NCBI GenBank assembly: GCA_036555035.1
Contig: DATBMB010000174.1
Span: 1-64,000 of the forward strand
DNA length: 64,000 nt
Origin: SG8-41 sp036555035
GTDB lineage: Bacteria; Pseudomonadota; Gammaproteobacteria; Burkholderiales; SG8-41
Direction of reading: 5' to 3'
Shown piece after piece: positions 33,842 to 43,502 of this stretch. Under the pieces are notes generated by a model that was given only the letters and a program-made list of their open reading frames with translations, searched no databases and was not told the DNA's origin. Numbering within the stretch: position 1 is the first letter of the stretch; each line of letters opens with the position of its first letter. Position numbers and translations under genes: made by a program.

Positions 33842-34645
33842 ATGTCCCGCAAGACCGAAACCGAGAACGGAAATCGCCTCACCGGAACCCAGAGCATCGA
33901 GCGCGCGCTGACGCTGCTGCGCGAGATCGCCGCCCACAACCGCAGCGGCTCGCGCCTGCTCGATCTCGCCGCCCGCACCGGGCTGCAGCGCCCGACCGTG
34001 CATCGCATGCTGAAGTGCCTCGCCGCGGAAAGCATGGTGCAGCAGGATTTGGAGTCGCACCGCTATTTCCTCGGCTCGATGATGTTCGAGCTCGGGCTTA
34101 CGGCCGCGCCGCGCTTCAACCTGCGCGAGATCTGCCATCCCGCGCTGACGCGCATCGCGGAGGCGACCGGCGACACCGTGTTTCTGACCCAGCGGAGCGG
34201 GCTCGATTCGGTGTGCCTCGACCGGCGTGAAGGCACGTTTCCGATCAAGACCTTCACCCTCGAGATCGGCATGCGCCGCCCGCTCGGAGTGGGCACCGGC
34301 TCGCTCGCGATCCTCTCCGCGCTCACCGAGGACGAGATCCAGCGCGTGGTCGCGGCCAACGCCGTGCGCCTGCCCGAGTACGGCCTTACCGCCCCCGTCC
34401 TGCTCACCCAGGTGAAGAAATCGCAGAAGCTGGGCTACGCCATGCGCGATGTGTCGGGCCTCGCCGGCGTGCGCTCGGTGGGCCAGACGCTGCGCAACCA
34501 GAGCGGCATGGCGTTCGCCGCGATCTCGGTGTCCACCATCTCCAGCCGGATGAGCGAGAAGCGCGCAGGCGAGGTCGCCCAGCTGCTGAAAGGGGAGTCG
34601 CGCCAGATCGAGCGCCAGCTTGCGAACGGCACCGAGCACCGCTAG
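33842..34645 (+). CDS. IclR-family transcriptional regulator
   Basis: The 267-aa protein has an N-terminal winged helix-turn-helix (SIERALTLLREIA, LLDLAARTGLQRPTVHRMLKCL) and a C-terminal GAF-like effector domain (SGLDSVCLDRREG, RPLGVGTGSLAILSAL). It is the first gene of the plus-strand run; the CaiB gene starts one base after its stop. Its position between two divergent catabolic operons and next to a palindrome suggests that it controls both in response to a pathway acid or CoA ester. Confidence 0.93.
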   Translation: MSRKTETENGNRLTGTQSIERALTLLREIAAHNRSGSRLLDLAARTGLQRPTVHRMLKCLAAESMVQQDLESHRYFLGSMMFELGLTAAPRFNLREICHPALTRIAEATGDTVFLTQRSGLDSVCLDRREGTFPIKTFTLEIGMRRPLGVGTGSLAILSALTEDEIQRVVAANAVRLPEYGLTAPVLLTQVKKSQKLGYAMRDVSGLAGVRSVGQTLRNQSGMAFAAISVSTISSRMSEKRAGEVAQLLKGESRQIERQLANGTEHR

Positions 34646-35890
34646 GTGAAGCCGTTCGCGACCGCTGCCCGCTGTCCGCTCGACGGCGTGCGGGTGCTCG
34701 ATCTCTCGCGCCTCGTCGCCGGCAACACGCTGAGCCAGGTGCTCGGGGATTTCGGCGCTGAGGTGATCAAGGTCGAGCCGCCGGCCGGCGACTCCCTGCG
34801 CGCCTGGCAGACGAACGGCGTGCAGGTGAACTGGAAGCTCTACGCCCGCAACAAGAAGAGCCTGTGCCTCGAGCTGCGCAAGCCCGAGGCGCGCAAGCTC
34901 CTGCTCGACCTCGCTCCCACGGCCGCGATCTTCATCGAGAGCTTTCGCCCGGGCACGCTCGAGGACATGGGACTTGCGCCCGAGGTCCTGCTCGCGCGCA
35001 ATCCGAGGCTCGTCATCGTGCGCATCTCCGGCTGGGGCCAGGACGGGCCCTACCGCCGCCGTCCCGGCTTCGGCACCCTGGTCGAGGGCCTGTCGGGCTT
35101 TGCGTCCTTCAACGGATTTGCCGACCGCGAGCCGGTGCTGCCGCCGATGTATCTCGCCGACACCGTCGCCGGGCTCTACGGCGCGGCGGGCGTGATGATC
35201 GCGCTGCGCGAGGTGGAACGAAACGGCGGCCGCGGGCAGGTGATCGATCTCCCGCTGCTCGATCCGCTGTTCGCGGTGCTCGGACCCCAGGCCGCCAACT
35301 ACCGGTTGACCGGCAAGGTCAAGCCGCGCACCGGCAGCCGCTCGACCAATGCCGCGCCGCGCAACGCCTATCGCTGCAAGGACGGAAAGTACGTGGGCCT
35401 GTCCGCCTCGACCCAGAAGATGGCGGAACGGGTGTTCCGCTCGATCGGCCGCGCGGACCTTGTCGACAATCCGCGCTACCGCAACAACGCCGACCGGGTG
35501 CGGCATGCCGAGGAGCTCGACGCGATCATCGGGGGCTTTGTCGCGCAGCGCACCCAGGCGGAGAACGTGGCGTTCTTCGAGCAGGCCGAGGTCACGATCG
35601 GCCCGATCTACGACATCTCGCAGATCGTCGAGGACCCGCACGTGCGCGACCGCGAGCTGATCGCGGACTACCCGGATCCCGAGATGGGCGCGTTCCCGAT
35701 GCATCACGTGGTGCCGCGCCTCACCGGCACGCCAGGCGCGATCCGCACACCCGCCCCGCGGCTGGGCGAGCACAACCGGGCGCTCCTCGCGGAGATCGGC
35801 GTGGACGAGGCGGCCTACGCGCGGCTCCTCGCTTCGGGCGCCGTGTGCGAGGGCGAACGCGCGGCGGCCGCGACCGCGGAGGAGACCTGA
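34646..35890 (+). CDS. CaiB/BaiF family III CoA-transferase (first)
   Basis: The 414-aa enzyme moves CoA between carboxylic acids through a glutamyl/aspartyl-CoA anhydride intermediate. It starts LDGVRVLDLSRLVAGNTLSQ and has the usual GAEVIKVEPPAGD and a conserved aspartate in MYLADTVAG, the likely catalytic residue. The GTG start directly follows the IclR stop; its TGA overlaps the next ATG. The neighbours suggest it activates a dicarboxylic acid with succinyl-CoA or acetyl-CoA as donor; that is inference. Confidence 0.9.
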   Translation: MKPFATAARCPLDGVRVLDLSRLVAGNTLSQVLGDFGAEVIKVEPPAGDSLRAWQTNGVQVNWKLYARNKKSLCLELRKPEARKLLLDLAPTAAIFIESFRPGTLEDMGLAPEVLLARNPRLVIVRISGWGQDGPYRRRPGFGTLVEGLSGFASFNGFADREPVLPPMYLADTVAGLYGAAGVMIALREVERNGGRGQVIDLPLLDPLFAVLGPQAANYRLTGKVKPRTGSRSTNAAPRNAYRCKDGKYVGLSASTQKMAERVFRSIGRADLVDNPRYRNNADRVRHAEELDAIIGGFVAQRTQAENVAFFEQAEVTIGPIYDISQIVEDPHVRDRELIADYPDPEMGAFPMHHVVPRLTGTPGAIRTPAPRLGEHNRALLAEIGVDEAAYARLLASGAVCEGERAAAATAEET

Positions 35891-36798
35891 TGAAACCCGA
35901 TCTTCCAGTCTGGCGCTCGCTGCTCTACGTGCCGGTCAACGTCGAGAAGTTCGTCGACAAGGCGCACACCCGCGGCGCCGACGTGCTCCAGCTCGACCTC
36001 GAGGACGCGGTGCCGCCGGCGGAGAAGGAAAAGGCCCGCACCCTGGTCGAGAAAAACGCGGCGCGCGTGCGGCGCGGGGGCGCCGACGTGGTGGTGCGCA
36101 TCAACCAGCCGCTCTCCCTCGCGGTGCGCGACCTCGAGCATTCGGTCTGCCCCGACGTCGACGGCATCGCCGTCACCAAGGCCGACAGCGCCTCGCACGT
36201 GAGGCTTCTCGACCAGCTCGTCAGCGAGCTCGAGGCGAAGCGCGGGATGAAAACCGGGCACACGAAGTTCATCGTGATGATCGAGACCGCGGACGCCTTC
36301 ACCCGCATCGACGAGATTCCGCGCGCGAGCCCGCGCGTCGCGGCGATGAACATCGGCGGCGAGGATTTCGCGCTCGATATCAACGCCGAGCCGGATGAAG
36401 ACGTCCTGCTGCACCCCAAGCAGCGCATGATCATATCTGCGCGCGCCGCCGGCGTGATGCCGCTCGGCTTCATCGGCACCGTGGCCGATTTCAGCGACTG
36501 GGAGAAGTTCCGTCTCATGGTGCGCCGCTCGCGCCGCTTCGGCTTCGACGGCGCGGGCTGCATCCATCCCGGGCAGGTGAAGATCGTGAACGAGGAGTAC
36601 ACCCCGAGCGCGGAGGAGGTGGCCTATGCGCGCAAAGTCATACGGATGGATCAGGAGGCGCAGGCCGCGGGCCGCGGCTCGTTCCAGATCGACGGCAAGA
36701 TGATCGACATCCCCGTCGTGGTGCGCGCCGAGCGGCTGATCCGGCGCTACGAGGCAATCAAGGCGCGCGAGGCGAAGACGCTCGCCGCCGCACGATGA
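35890..36798 (+). CDS. CitE-like CoA-ester lyase (HpcH/HpaI superfamily)
   Basis: The 302-aa protein has the CitE-type TIM barrel: RSLLYVPVNVEKFVDKA, LDLEDAVPPAEKEKAR, a VRINQP strand, MIETADAF and the metal/substrate segment GGEDFALDI, ending GFDGAGCIHPGQV. Relatives cleave malyl-CoA, beta-methylmalyl-CoA or citramalyl-CoA to acetyl-CoA (or propionyl-CoA) plus a 2-oxoacid. Placed between CoA-transferases and a hydratase, it is the probable C-C cleaving step. It overlaps the preceding CaiB stop by one base pair set (ATGA). Confidence 0.9.
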   Translation: MKPDLPVWRSLLYVPVNVEKFVDKAHTRGADVLQLDLEDAVPPAEKEKARTLVEKNAARVRRGGADVVVRINQPLSLAVRDLEHSVCPDVDGIAVTKADSASHVRLLDQLVSELEAKRGMKTGHTKFIVMIETADAFTRIDEIPRASPRVAAMNIGGEDFALDINAEPDEDVLLHPKQRMIISARAAGVMPLGFIGTVADFSDWEKFRLMVRRSRRFGFDGAGCIHPGQVKIVNEEYTPSAEEVAYARKVIRMDQEAQAAGRGSFQIDGKMIDIPVVVRAERLIRRYEAIKAREAKTLAAAR

Positions 36799-36806
36799 GG
36801 AAACCC

Positions 36807-37661
36807 ATGTCCCACGATCTCGAAAAGCTGAAGGAGTGGATCGGCCAGAAAGAGTCGGACGTCGACTACGTGACCGTTCCCGCCGTGCACCGGCTCGCCG
36901 CGACCCTGGATCGCGACGATCCCATGCCGCGGATGGGCGATCCCCTGCCGGTCGGCTGGCACCAGATTCTCTTCCCGCGCGTCGTGCGCCACTCGCAGAT
37001 CGGGGCGGACGGCCATCCCGAGCGCGGCGATTTCCTGCCGCCGGTGCCGCTGCCGCGGCGCATGTTCGCCGGCAAGCGCACGACGTTCCACGCGGATCTG
37101 CAGGTGGGCGACGCCGTGCGCCGCGATTCGGTCATCAAGGACGTCGTCGTCAAGCAGGGCCGCACCGGGACGATGGTGTTCGTGACGGTGAAGACGGAGG
37201 TCACGGGACCGCGCGGGCTCGCCATCACGGAAGAGCACGATTATGTCTACCGCGAGGCACCCGCCCCCGGCGCAGCGCCCCAGCCGCCGCAGCCGGCCCC
37301 GGGAAGGGCGGTCTGGAGCCGCACCGTCACGCCCGACCCGGTGATGCTGTTCCGCTATTCCGCGCTCACCTTCAACGGGCACCGCATTCACTACGACTTC
37401 CCCTACGTGACCCGGGTCGAGGGCTATCCGGGGCTCGTGATGAACGGCGGGCTCACCACGCTCCTCGTGTTCGAGCTCGCGCGCGCCCATGGGTCCGCCC
37501 CCATCCGCCATATCTCCTCGCGCAATGTCCGCGCGCTGTTCGTGAACCAGCCGATCACGATCGGAGGCGAGCCCTCGGCGGACCAGCGGACGGCGAAGCT
37601 GTGGGCGCTCAACCCGGACGGCGCCCTCGCCCTGACCGCCGAGGCGGAATTTCGAGCGTAG
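36807..37661 (+). CDS. MaoC-type dehydratase, mesaconyl/itaconyl-CoA hydratase-like
   Basis: The 284-aa protein has two hot-dog halves: an N-terminal FAS1-like dehydratase part (DYVTVPAVHRLAATLDR, GDPLPVGWHQILFP) and a C-terminal part with LFRYSALTFNGHRIHYD, the MaoC motif with the Asn/His/Asp catalytic region. Similar proteins hydrate mesaconyl-C4-CoA (3-hydroxypropionate bicycle) or itaconyl-CoA. The ATG at 36807 has an AGGA at a suitable distance; an ATG at 36795 overlapping the lyase stop is the alternative. It is followed by the second CaiB gene after 3 bp. Confidence 0.88.
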   Translation: MSHDLEKLKEWIGQKESDVDYVTVPAVHRLAATLDRDDPMPRMGDPLPVGWHQILFPRVVRHSQIGADGHPERGDFLPPVPLPRRMFAGKRTTFHADLQVGDAVRRDSVIKDVVVKQGRTGTMVFVTVKTEVTGPRGLAITEEHDYVYREAPAPGAAPQPPQPAPGRAVWSRTVTPDPVMLFRYSALTFNGHRIHYDFPYVTRVEGYPGLVMNGGLTTLLVFELARAHGSAPIRHISSRNVRALFVNQPITIGGEPSADQRTAKLWALNPDGALALTAEAEFRA

Positions 37662-37664
37662 CTC

Positions 37665-38882
37665 ATGGCGGGCGGCCCCCTCGAAGGCGTGCGCGTGGTG
37701 GACCTCACGTCCGTCGTGGTCGGGCCGCTCGCGACGCAGATCCTCGCCGACCACGGTGCCGAGGTGATCAAGGTGGAATCGAAGGCGGGCGACCTGGTGC
37801 GCATCATGAACGGACGCTCCGTCACCCCGGGCATGGGCGCCAAGTTCCTGCATCTCAACCGCAACAAGCGCTCGATCGTGCTCGATCTCAAGCAGCCGGC
37901 CGGGCACGGGGCGCTGCTGCGGTTGCTCGAGCGCGCCGACGTCATGCTGTGGAACAACCGCCCGCAATCGATGGCGCGCATGAAGCTCTCCTATGACGAC
38001 GTGCGCGCGGCCAACCCGAAGATCATCTACTGCGGTCTCTTCGGATTCGGCCAGGACGGGCGCTACCGCGACAAGCCGGCCTACGACACCATCATCCAGG
38101 GCGCGGGCGGCATGGCGGCGCTCCATCATCGCGCGATGGGCGAGCCGCGCTTCGTGCCGATGGTGGTGGCGGACAAGGTGGTGGGACTGATCGCGGTGCA
38201 GATGATCGCGATGGCGCTCTACGGCCGCGTGCGCACCGGCGCGGGCTGCTCGATCGAGATCCCGATGTTCGAGAACCTGGTGAAATTCGTGCTGGAGGAG
38301 CACATGTATCTCAAGACCTTCGTGCCCCCGCTCGGCGAGACCGGCGACCCGCGGCTGCTCGATCCCATCAACAAGCCGCTGCCCACCCGCGACGGCTACA
38401 TCTGCATCTCGGCCAACACCGACAAGCAGGTCTTCGCCTTCTTCGACGCGATCGGCCGGCCCGAGCTGAAGACCGATCCGCGCTTCTCGAACGTGCCCGC
38501 CCGCTTCGCCCACGTGAAGGACTATTTCGAGGTGCGCAGGGTCGCGCTGAGGGACAGAACCACCGCCGAGTGGCTGGAGATCTTCGACCGCTGCGACATA
38601 CCGGCGACGCCCTACCACACGCTCGACAGCCTGCTCGAGGACCCGCATCTCGCGGACATCGGGTTCTTCGAGCTGAAGGACCATCCCACGGAAGGCAGGA
38701 CGCGCAGCATGCGGCTGCCCAACAAGTGGTCGACCGGCACGCGCCGCGGCTGGGCGCCGGCCCCCAAGCTCGGGCAGCACAGCGTCGAGATCCTGCGCGA
38801 GGCCGGCTACGACGACGCCGCGATCGAGGCCATGGTGGCGAGCGGCGTGACCCTCGATGGACGCCTCACACCGGGGGAATGA
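37665..38882 (+). CDS. CaiB/BaiF family III CoA-transferase (second)
   Basis: The 405-aa family III CoA-transferase starts LEGVRVVDLTSVVVGPLATQ, has HGAEVIKVESKAGD, and keeps a catalytic-type aspartate in PMVVADKVVG. It is only moderately like the first CoA-transferase of the operon, so the two probably differ in substrate, or form a heteromer as in succinyl-CoA:malate CoA-transferase SmtAB. It is the last gene of the run; the next gene begins about 50 bp later with its own ribosome binding site. Confidence 0.9.
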   Translation: MAGGPLEGVRVVDLTSVVVGPLATQILADHGAEVIKVESKAGDLVRIMNGRSVTPGMGAKFLHLNRNKRSIVLDLKQPAGHGALLRLLERADVMLWNNRPQSMARMKLSYDDVRAANPKIIYCGLFGFGQDGRYRDKPAYDTIIQGAGGMAALHHRAMGEPRFVPMVVADKVVGLIAVQMIAMALYGRVRTGAGCSIEIPMFENLVKFVLEEHMYLKTFVPPLGETGDPRLLDPINKPLPTRDGYICISANTDKQVFAFFDAIGRPELKTDPRFSNVPARFAHVKDYFEVRRVALRDRTTAEWLEIFDRCDIPATPYHTLDSLLEDPHLADIGFFELKDHPTEGRTRSMRLPNKWSTGTRRGWAPAPKLGQHSVEILREAGYDDAAIEAMVASGVTLDGRLTPGE

Positions 38883-38932
38883 ACGCCGATCGGCTGCTGT
38901 AAACTATGCGCCCGCTCAACTCGGAGAATCCC

Positions 38933-39793
38933 ATGCACGGCCCGACGCTGCCCCTTCGCCATCTGATCGCCGCCTTCCTCCTTCCCGTCGCGCTCGCCCT
39001 GCCCGGCTGCGCGATTGCGCAGGACAAGGAATACACGCCCTCCGTCGGCCAGGAAGGCAAGGACGTCATCTGGGTGCCGACGCCGCAGGCGCTGGTCGAG
39101 AAGATGCTCGACATGGCAAAGCTGACGCCCAAGGACATCCACTTCGACCTCGGCAGCGGTGACGGGCGCACGGTGATCACCGCGGCCAAGCGCGGGGCGC
39201 AGGCCGTCGGCGTGGAATACAACCCCGACATGGTCGCGCTCTCGGAGCGGGCCGCGGCCAAGGAAGGCGTCTCGGCCAGGGCCAAGTTCATACAGGGCGA
39301 CATCTTCCAGACCGACTTCAGCAAAGCCACCGTCCTCACCCTCTACCTCCTGCCGAGCCTCAACATGAAGCTGCGCCCGACCATCCTCAAGATGGCCCCT
39401 GGCACGCGCGTCGTCTCTCACGCCTTCAGCATGGACGACTGGCAGGCGGACCAGACCGAGACCGTGGAAGGCCGCACCGCCTACCTGTGGATCGTTCCGG
39501 CGGTGGTCGAGGGCACGTGGCGCTGGAACGGCACCGGCAGCGGCCCGAAGCAATACTGGTTGAAGCTGCGCCAGCAGTTCCAGAAGGTCGAGGGCGAGAT
39601 CGAGCTCGACGGGCGCCCGGGCCAGCTGCGCGACGTGAAGCTCCGCGGCGACCAGATCAGCTTCTCGGTGCTGGACGCTGCCGGCACCCGGCGCGACTTC
39701 TCCGGCCGCGTCGCCGGCAACTCGATGCAGGGCGCGACGAAGCGGCTCACCGGAGCCGGCGAAGGCAAGTGGTCCGCCACCCGCATGAATTGA
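38933..39793 (+). CDS. SAM-dependent methyltransferase with N-terminal export signal
   Basis: The 286-aa protein begins with a basic-hydrophobic segment (about 8-24, LIAAFLLPVALALPG) with a plausible signal-peptidase site at AIA-QD. A class I methyltransferase domain follows: FDLGSGDGRTVITAA binds SAM, then VGVEYNPDM, GDIFQTDF and LYLLPSLNMKLRP, which resembles FAM173/ATPSCKMT-type lysine methyltransferases. A C-terminal beta-rich extension (about 195-286) is not recognised. The ATG at 38933 has a GGAGA ribosome binding site; an upstream ATG (38906) lacks one. An exported methyltransferase is odd, since SAM is cytoplasmic. Confidence 0.8.
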   Translation: MHGPTLPLRHLIAAFLLPVALALPGCAIAQDKEYTPSVGQEGKDVIWVPTPQALVEKMLDMAKLTPKDIHFDLGSGDGRTVITAAKRGAQAVGVEYNPDMVALSERAAAKEGVSARAKFIQGDIFQTDFSKATVLTLYLLPSLNMKLRPTILKMAPGTRVVSHAFSMDDWQADQTETVEGRTAYLWIVPAVVEGTWRWNGTGSGPKQYWLKLRQQFQKVEGEIELDGRPGQLRDVKLRGDQISFSVLDAAGTRRDFSGRVAGNSMQGATKRLTGAGEGKWSATRMN

Positions 39794-39812
39794 GAATCAG
39801 AATCAAGCTCCC

Positions 39813-39930
39813 CTCCTGCCCGAGGGCGAGTCGGGGTTTCGAGACGCATGTCGTCGAGCCGACGAGCGCCCGACGCGATGCAGCGCGGCGGGATGGACGG
39901 GGTCCCACGAAGTGACGGGGTGGTGGGAGT
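39813..39930. repeat. Dispersed ~120-bp structured repeat, copy B
   Basis: Near-identical to 22368-22487 across its length, with about a dozen and a half substitutions and two single-base gaps by eye. The hairpin arms are GACG/CGTC around CATGT, where copy A has GGAG/CTCC around CATGC. CCCGA/TCGGG and TCCCAC/GTGGGA arms are also complementary here. It lies in the 196-bp gap between the methyltransferase and dehydrogenase genes; nothing else is seen in that gap. Confidence 0.75.
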
Positions 39931-39989
39931 CCCGCGTCGCAACTCTACGCGCCGCCCCCGGCCCGTTGATCTCATCCGGAGTTTGAACC

Positions 39990-40922
39990 ATGGCAGTCAA
40001 GCAACGCACCGCCGCCATCATCGGCGGCGGCATCATGGGCGGCGATATCGCCATCGTCTTTGCCGCGGGCGGCTGGAAAGTGCACGTGATGAGCCCGTCG
40101 CAGAAGACGCGCGACGCGCTGCCGGCGCGAATTGCGGCCGGTCTGGCGAAGCTCGCGGCCCCGCCCGCCCACGCCGCTAACGTCGAGACCTGCGCGCGGA
40201 TCGAGGACCTGCCGTGGCGCGACATAGACATCGCAGTCGAAGCCGCGACCGAGGACCTTCCGCTCAAGCAGAGGCTGTTCGCGCAGATCGACACGCTCGC
40301 GCGCCCCGGCATCGCGCTCGCGACCAACACGTCAAATTTCCCGATTGGCGAGATCGGCAGGAATCTCACGCACCGCGCGCGGGTCGCCGGCCTGCACTTT
40401 TTCATGCCGGCCCACCTCGTGCCGCTGGTCGAAGTGGTAAGCGCAGAGTTCACCGATCCCCGGGTGGCCGGGGAGCTGGTTGCGCTCATGAAGGCGCTCG
40501 GCAAGGCGCCGATCTGGGTGAAGAAGGACGTCCCCGGCTTTGTCGGCAACCGCATCCAGCACGCGATGCTGCGGGAGGCGTTCTACCTCATCAACGACGG
40601 CATCGTCGACGCGGACGGGGTCGACACCGCGGTGCGCTACGGCTTCGGCTTCCGCTTCATCGCCTGCGGTCCCATCCTGCAGAAGGAGATGTCGGGCTGG
40701 GACACCAACTATATCGTCGGTTCCGCGCTCTACCCCCACCTCTACAACGAGAAGGCACCGCCACCGTTCCTGAAGGAGATGGTGGACAAGGGCCACCTCG
40801 GGATGAAAGCAAAGCAGGGCTTCTGGAAGTGGGACGACGCGAAGATCGCGCGCGAGAAGGCGCGCATCGAGCGCTGCCTTCAGGCGGGGATGGCGATCCT
40901 CAACTCAGACGGCGGAAAGTAA
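39990..40922 (+). CDS. 3-hydroxyacyl-CoA dehydrogenase family protein
   Basis: The 310-aa NAD-dependent enzyme has an N-terminal Rossmann domain (AAIIGGGIMGGDIAIVFAAGG), the catalytic-type segment HFFMPAHLVPLVEVV, VPGFVGNRIQHAMLREA, and a helical C-terminal domain ending GMKAKQGFWKW. Relatives oxidise 3-hydroxyacyl-CoA or similar hydroxy acids such as L-carnitine or 3-hydroxybutyryl-CoA. It is close to the CoA-ester cluster but separated by the methyltransferase and a repeat. A short GTCCCG/CGGGAC hairpin without a T tract follows the stop (40925-40945). Confidence 0.88.
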   Translation: MAVKQRTAAIIGGGIMGGDIAIVFAAGGWKVHVMSPSQKTRDALPARIAAGLAKLAAPPAHAANVETCARIEDLPWRDIDIAVEAATEDLPLKQRLFAQIDTLARPGIALATNTSNFPIGEIGRNLTHRARVAGLHFFMPAHLVPLVEVVSAEFTDPRVAGELVALMKALGKAPIWVKKDVPGFVGNRIQHAMLREAFYLINDGIVDADGVDTAVRYGFGFRFIACGPILQKEMSGWDTNYIVGSALYPHLYNEKAPPPFLKEMVDKGHLGMKAKQGFWKWDDAKIAREKARIERCLQAGMAILNSDGGK

Positions 40923-40962
40923 GGGTCCCGGCACGCTATCGGGACGCAACCGAAAAAGGAAA

Positions 40963-41038
<76 letters not shown>

Positions 41039-41091
41039 CCTTGCTTCCAAAAAACGCTTACCTGCTAGAGAGTTGGATTGTAGTTGAGGAT

Positions 41092-41107
41092 GTGAGCAAG
41101 CGCTCAC
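41092..41107. repeat. GTGAGC/GCTCAC inverted repeat upstream of tRNA-Phe
   Basis: Six-base arms GTGAGC and GCTCAC around AAGC form a perfect palindrome. It covers the place where the -35 of the tRNA-Phe promoter would be and uses the same core as the heptamer arrays elsewhere in the window. The rest of the gap 41108-41203 shows nothing I can name. Confidence 0.45.
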
Positions 41108-41203
41108 TTTGAGCCATCCAGCAGGGCAAAAAACGAAAGCGCGGTATTAAATCGTCAATCGCGCGCATCGTCAAGAAAATTCTCCGATTCGCTCCGCGCG
41201 CGC

Positions 41204-41233
41204 AAACAAAAAAAGCCCCGCTTGCGCGGGGCT
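41204..41233 (-). terminator. Intrinsic terminator after groEL
   Basis: AGCCCCGC and GCGGGGCT arms around TTGC are followed on the minus strand by a seven-T tract. It lies about 100 bp beyond the groEL stop. Confidence 0.92.
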
Positions 41234-41330
41234 CTCTGTCTCGAAGGAAGGGGGCACGGGGGAAACCACGGGTTTCCCCTGTTCCTCTCCTGCCCCAGAT
41301 GGGCGGATGGATTGTGACGCGCGCAGCGCG

Positions 41331-42968
<1,638 letters not shown>

Positions 42969-43003
42969 ATCTGATTGCTCCTGTTATTGCGGAATTCGCT
43001 CGA

Positions 43004-43297
43004 TTACTTGCCTTCGATTACGCCCATGATGTCTTCTTCGCGCATCACGAGCAGCTCGTCGCCTTTGACCTTCACCGTCTGCCCGGAGTACTTCCCGAAC
43101 AGGATCCTGTCGCCGACCTTGACGTCGAGGGGACGCTGTTTCCCGTCCTCCAGGATCTTGCCTTTGCCCACCGCGATAACCTCTCCTTGGTCGGGTTTCT
43201 CGGCGGCGGTGTCGGGAATGACGATCCCGGATGCCGTCTTGCGTTCTTCCTCCAACCGCTTGACCATCACGCGGTCGTGTAATGGACGTATCTTCAT
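43004..43297 (-). CDS. groES: 10-kDa co-chaperonin GroES
   Basis: GroES is the heptameric lid of GroEL. The 97-aa protein starts MKIRPLHDRVMVKRLEEE and contains the mobile loop (KTASGIVIPDTAAEKP) and the C-terminal DELLVMREEDIMGVIE. The ATG at 43297 has an AGGAGG ribosome binding site; the frame stays open upstream across the CIRCE element, which is not coding. Confidence 0.98.
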   Translation of the reverse strand: MKIRPLHDRVMVKRLEEERKTASGIVIPDTAAEKPDQGEVIAVGKGKILEDGKQRPLDVKVGDRILFGKYSGQTVKVKGDELLVMREEDIMGVIEGK

Positions 43298-43342
43298 CGT
43301 GAAGCCTCCTGTGGATTGGTCTGAATGACGGAGAACGACTGT

Positions 43343-43369
43343 CTGGCACTCGCCCCTGTCGAGTGCTAA
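43343..43369. promoter_or_regulatory. CIRCE element (HrcA operator) of groESL
   Basis: The right arm GAGTGCTAA is perfect and the left arm CTGGCACTC matches 7 of 9 bases of TTAGCACTC; the spacer is the standard 9 bp. HrcA would repress groESL here outside heat shock. The gap to 43502 holds nothing else recognised. Confidence 0.88.
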
Positions 43370-43502
43370 CAATAGGCGTAAGTCCGCGCATTGTCAATAG
43401 GTTAGCCGCGCATACCCACCCGCAATGCACCGGTGTGGGCGCACACTAACCCTGGTGGCGGCGAAAGGGTAAGCCGCCAGAAAACGCTGAGAAACTAACT
43501 GG

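Noticed and set aside
38933..39010. Lipoprotein signal on the methyltransferase (LALPGC)
   Set aside because: Proline at the -2 position does not fit the lipobox consensus; a signal-peptidase I site (AIA-QD) fits better.
40925..40945. GTCCCG/CGGGAC hairpin as a terminator after the dehydrogenase gene
   Set aside because: The stem is only 6 bp with a 9-base loop and no T tract on either strand.
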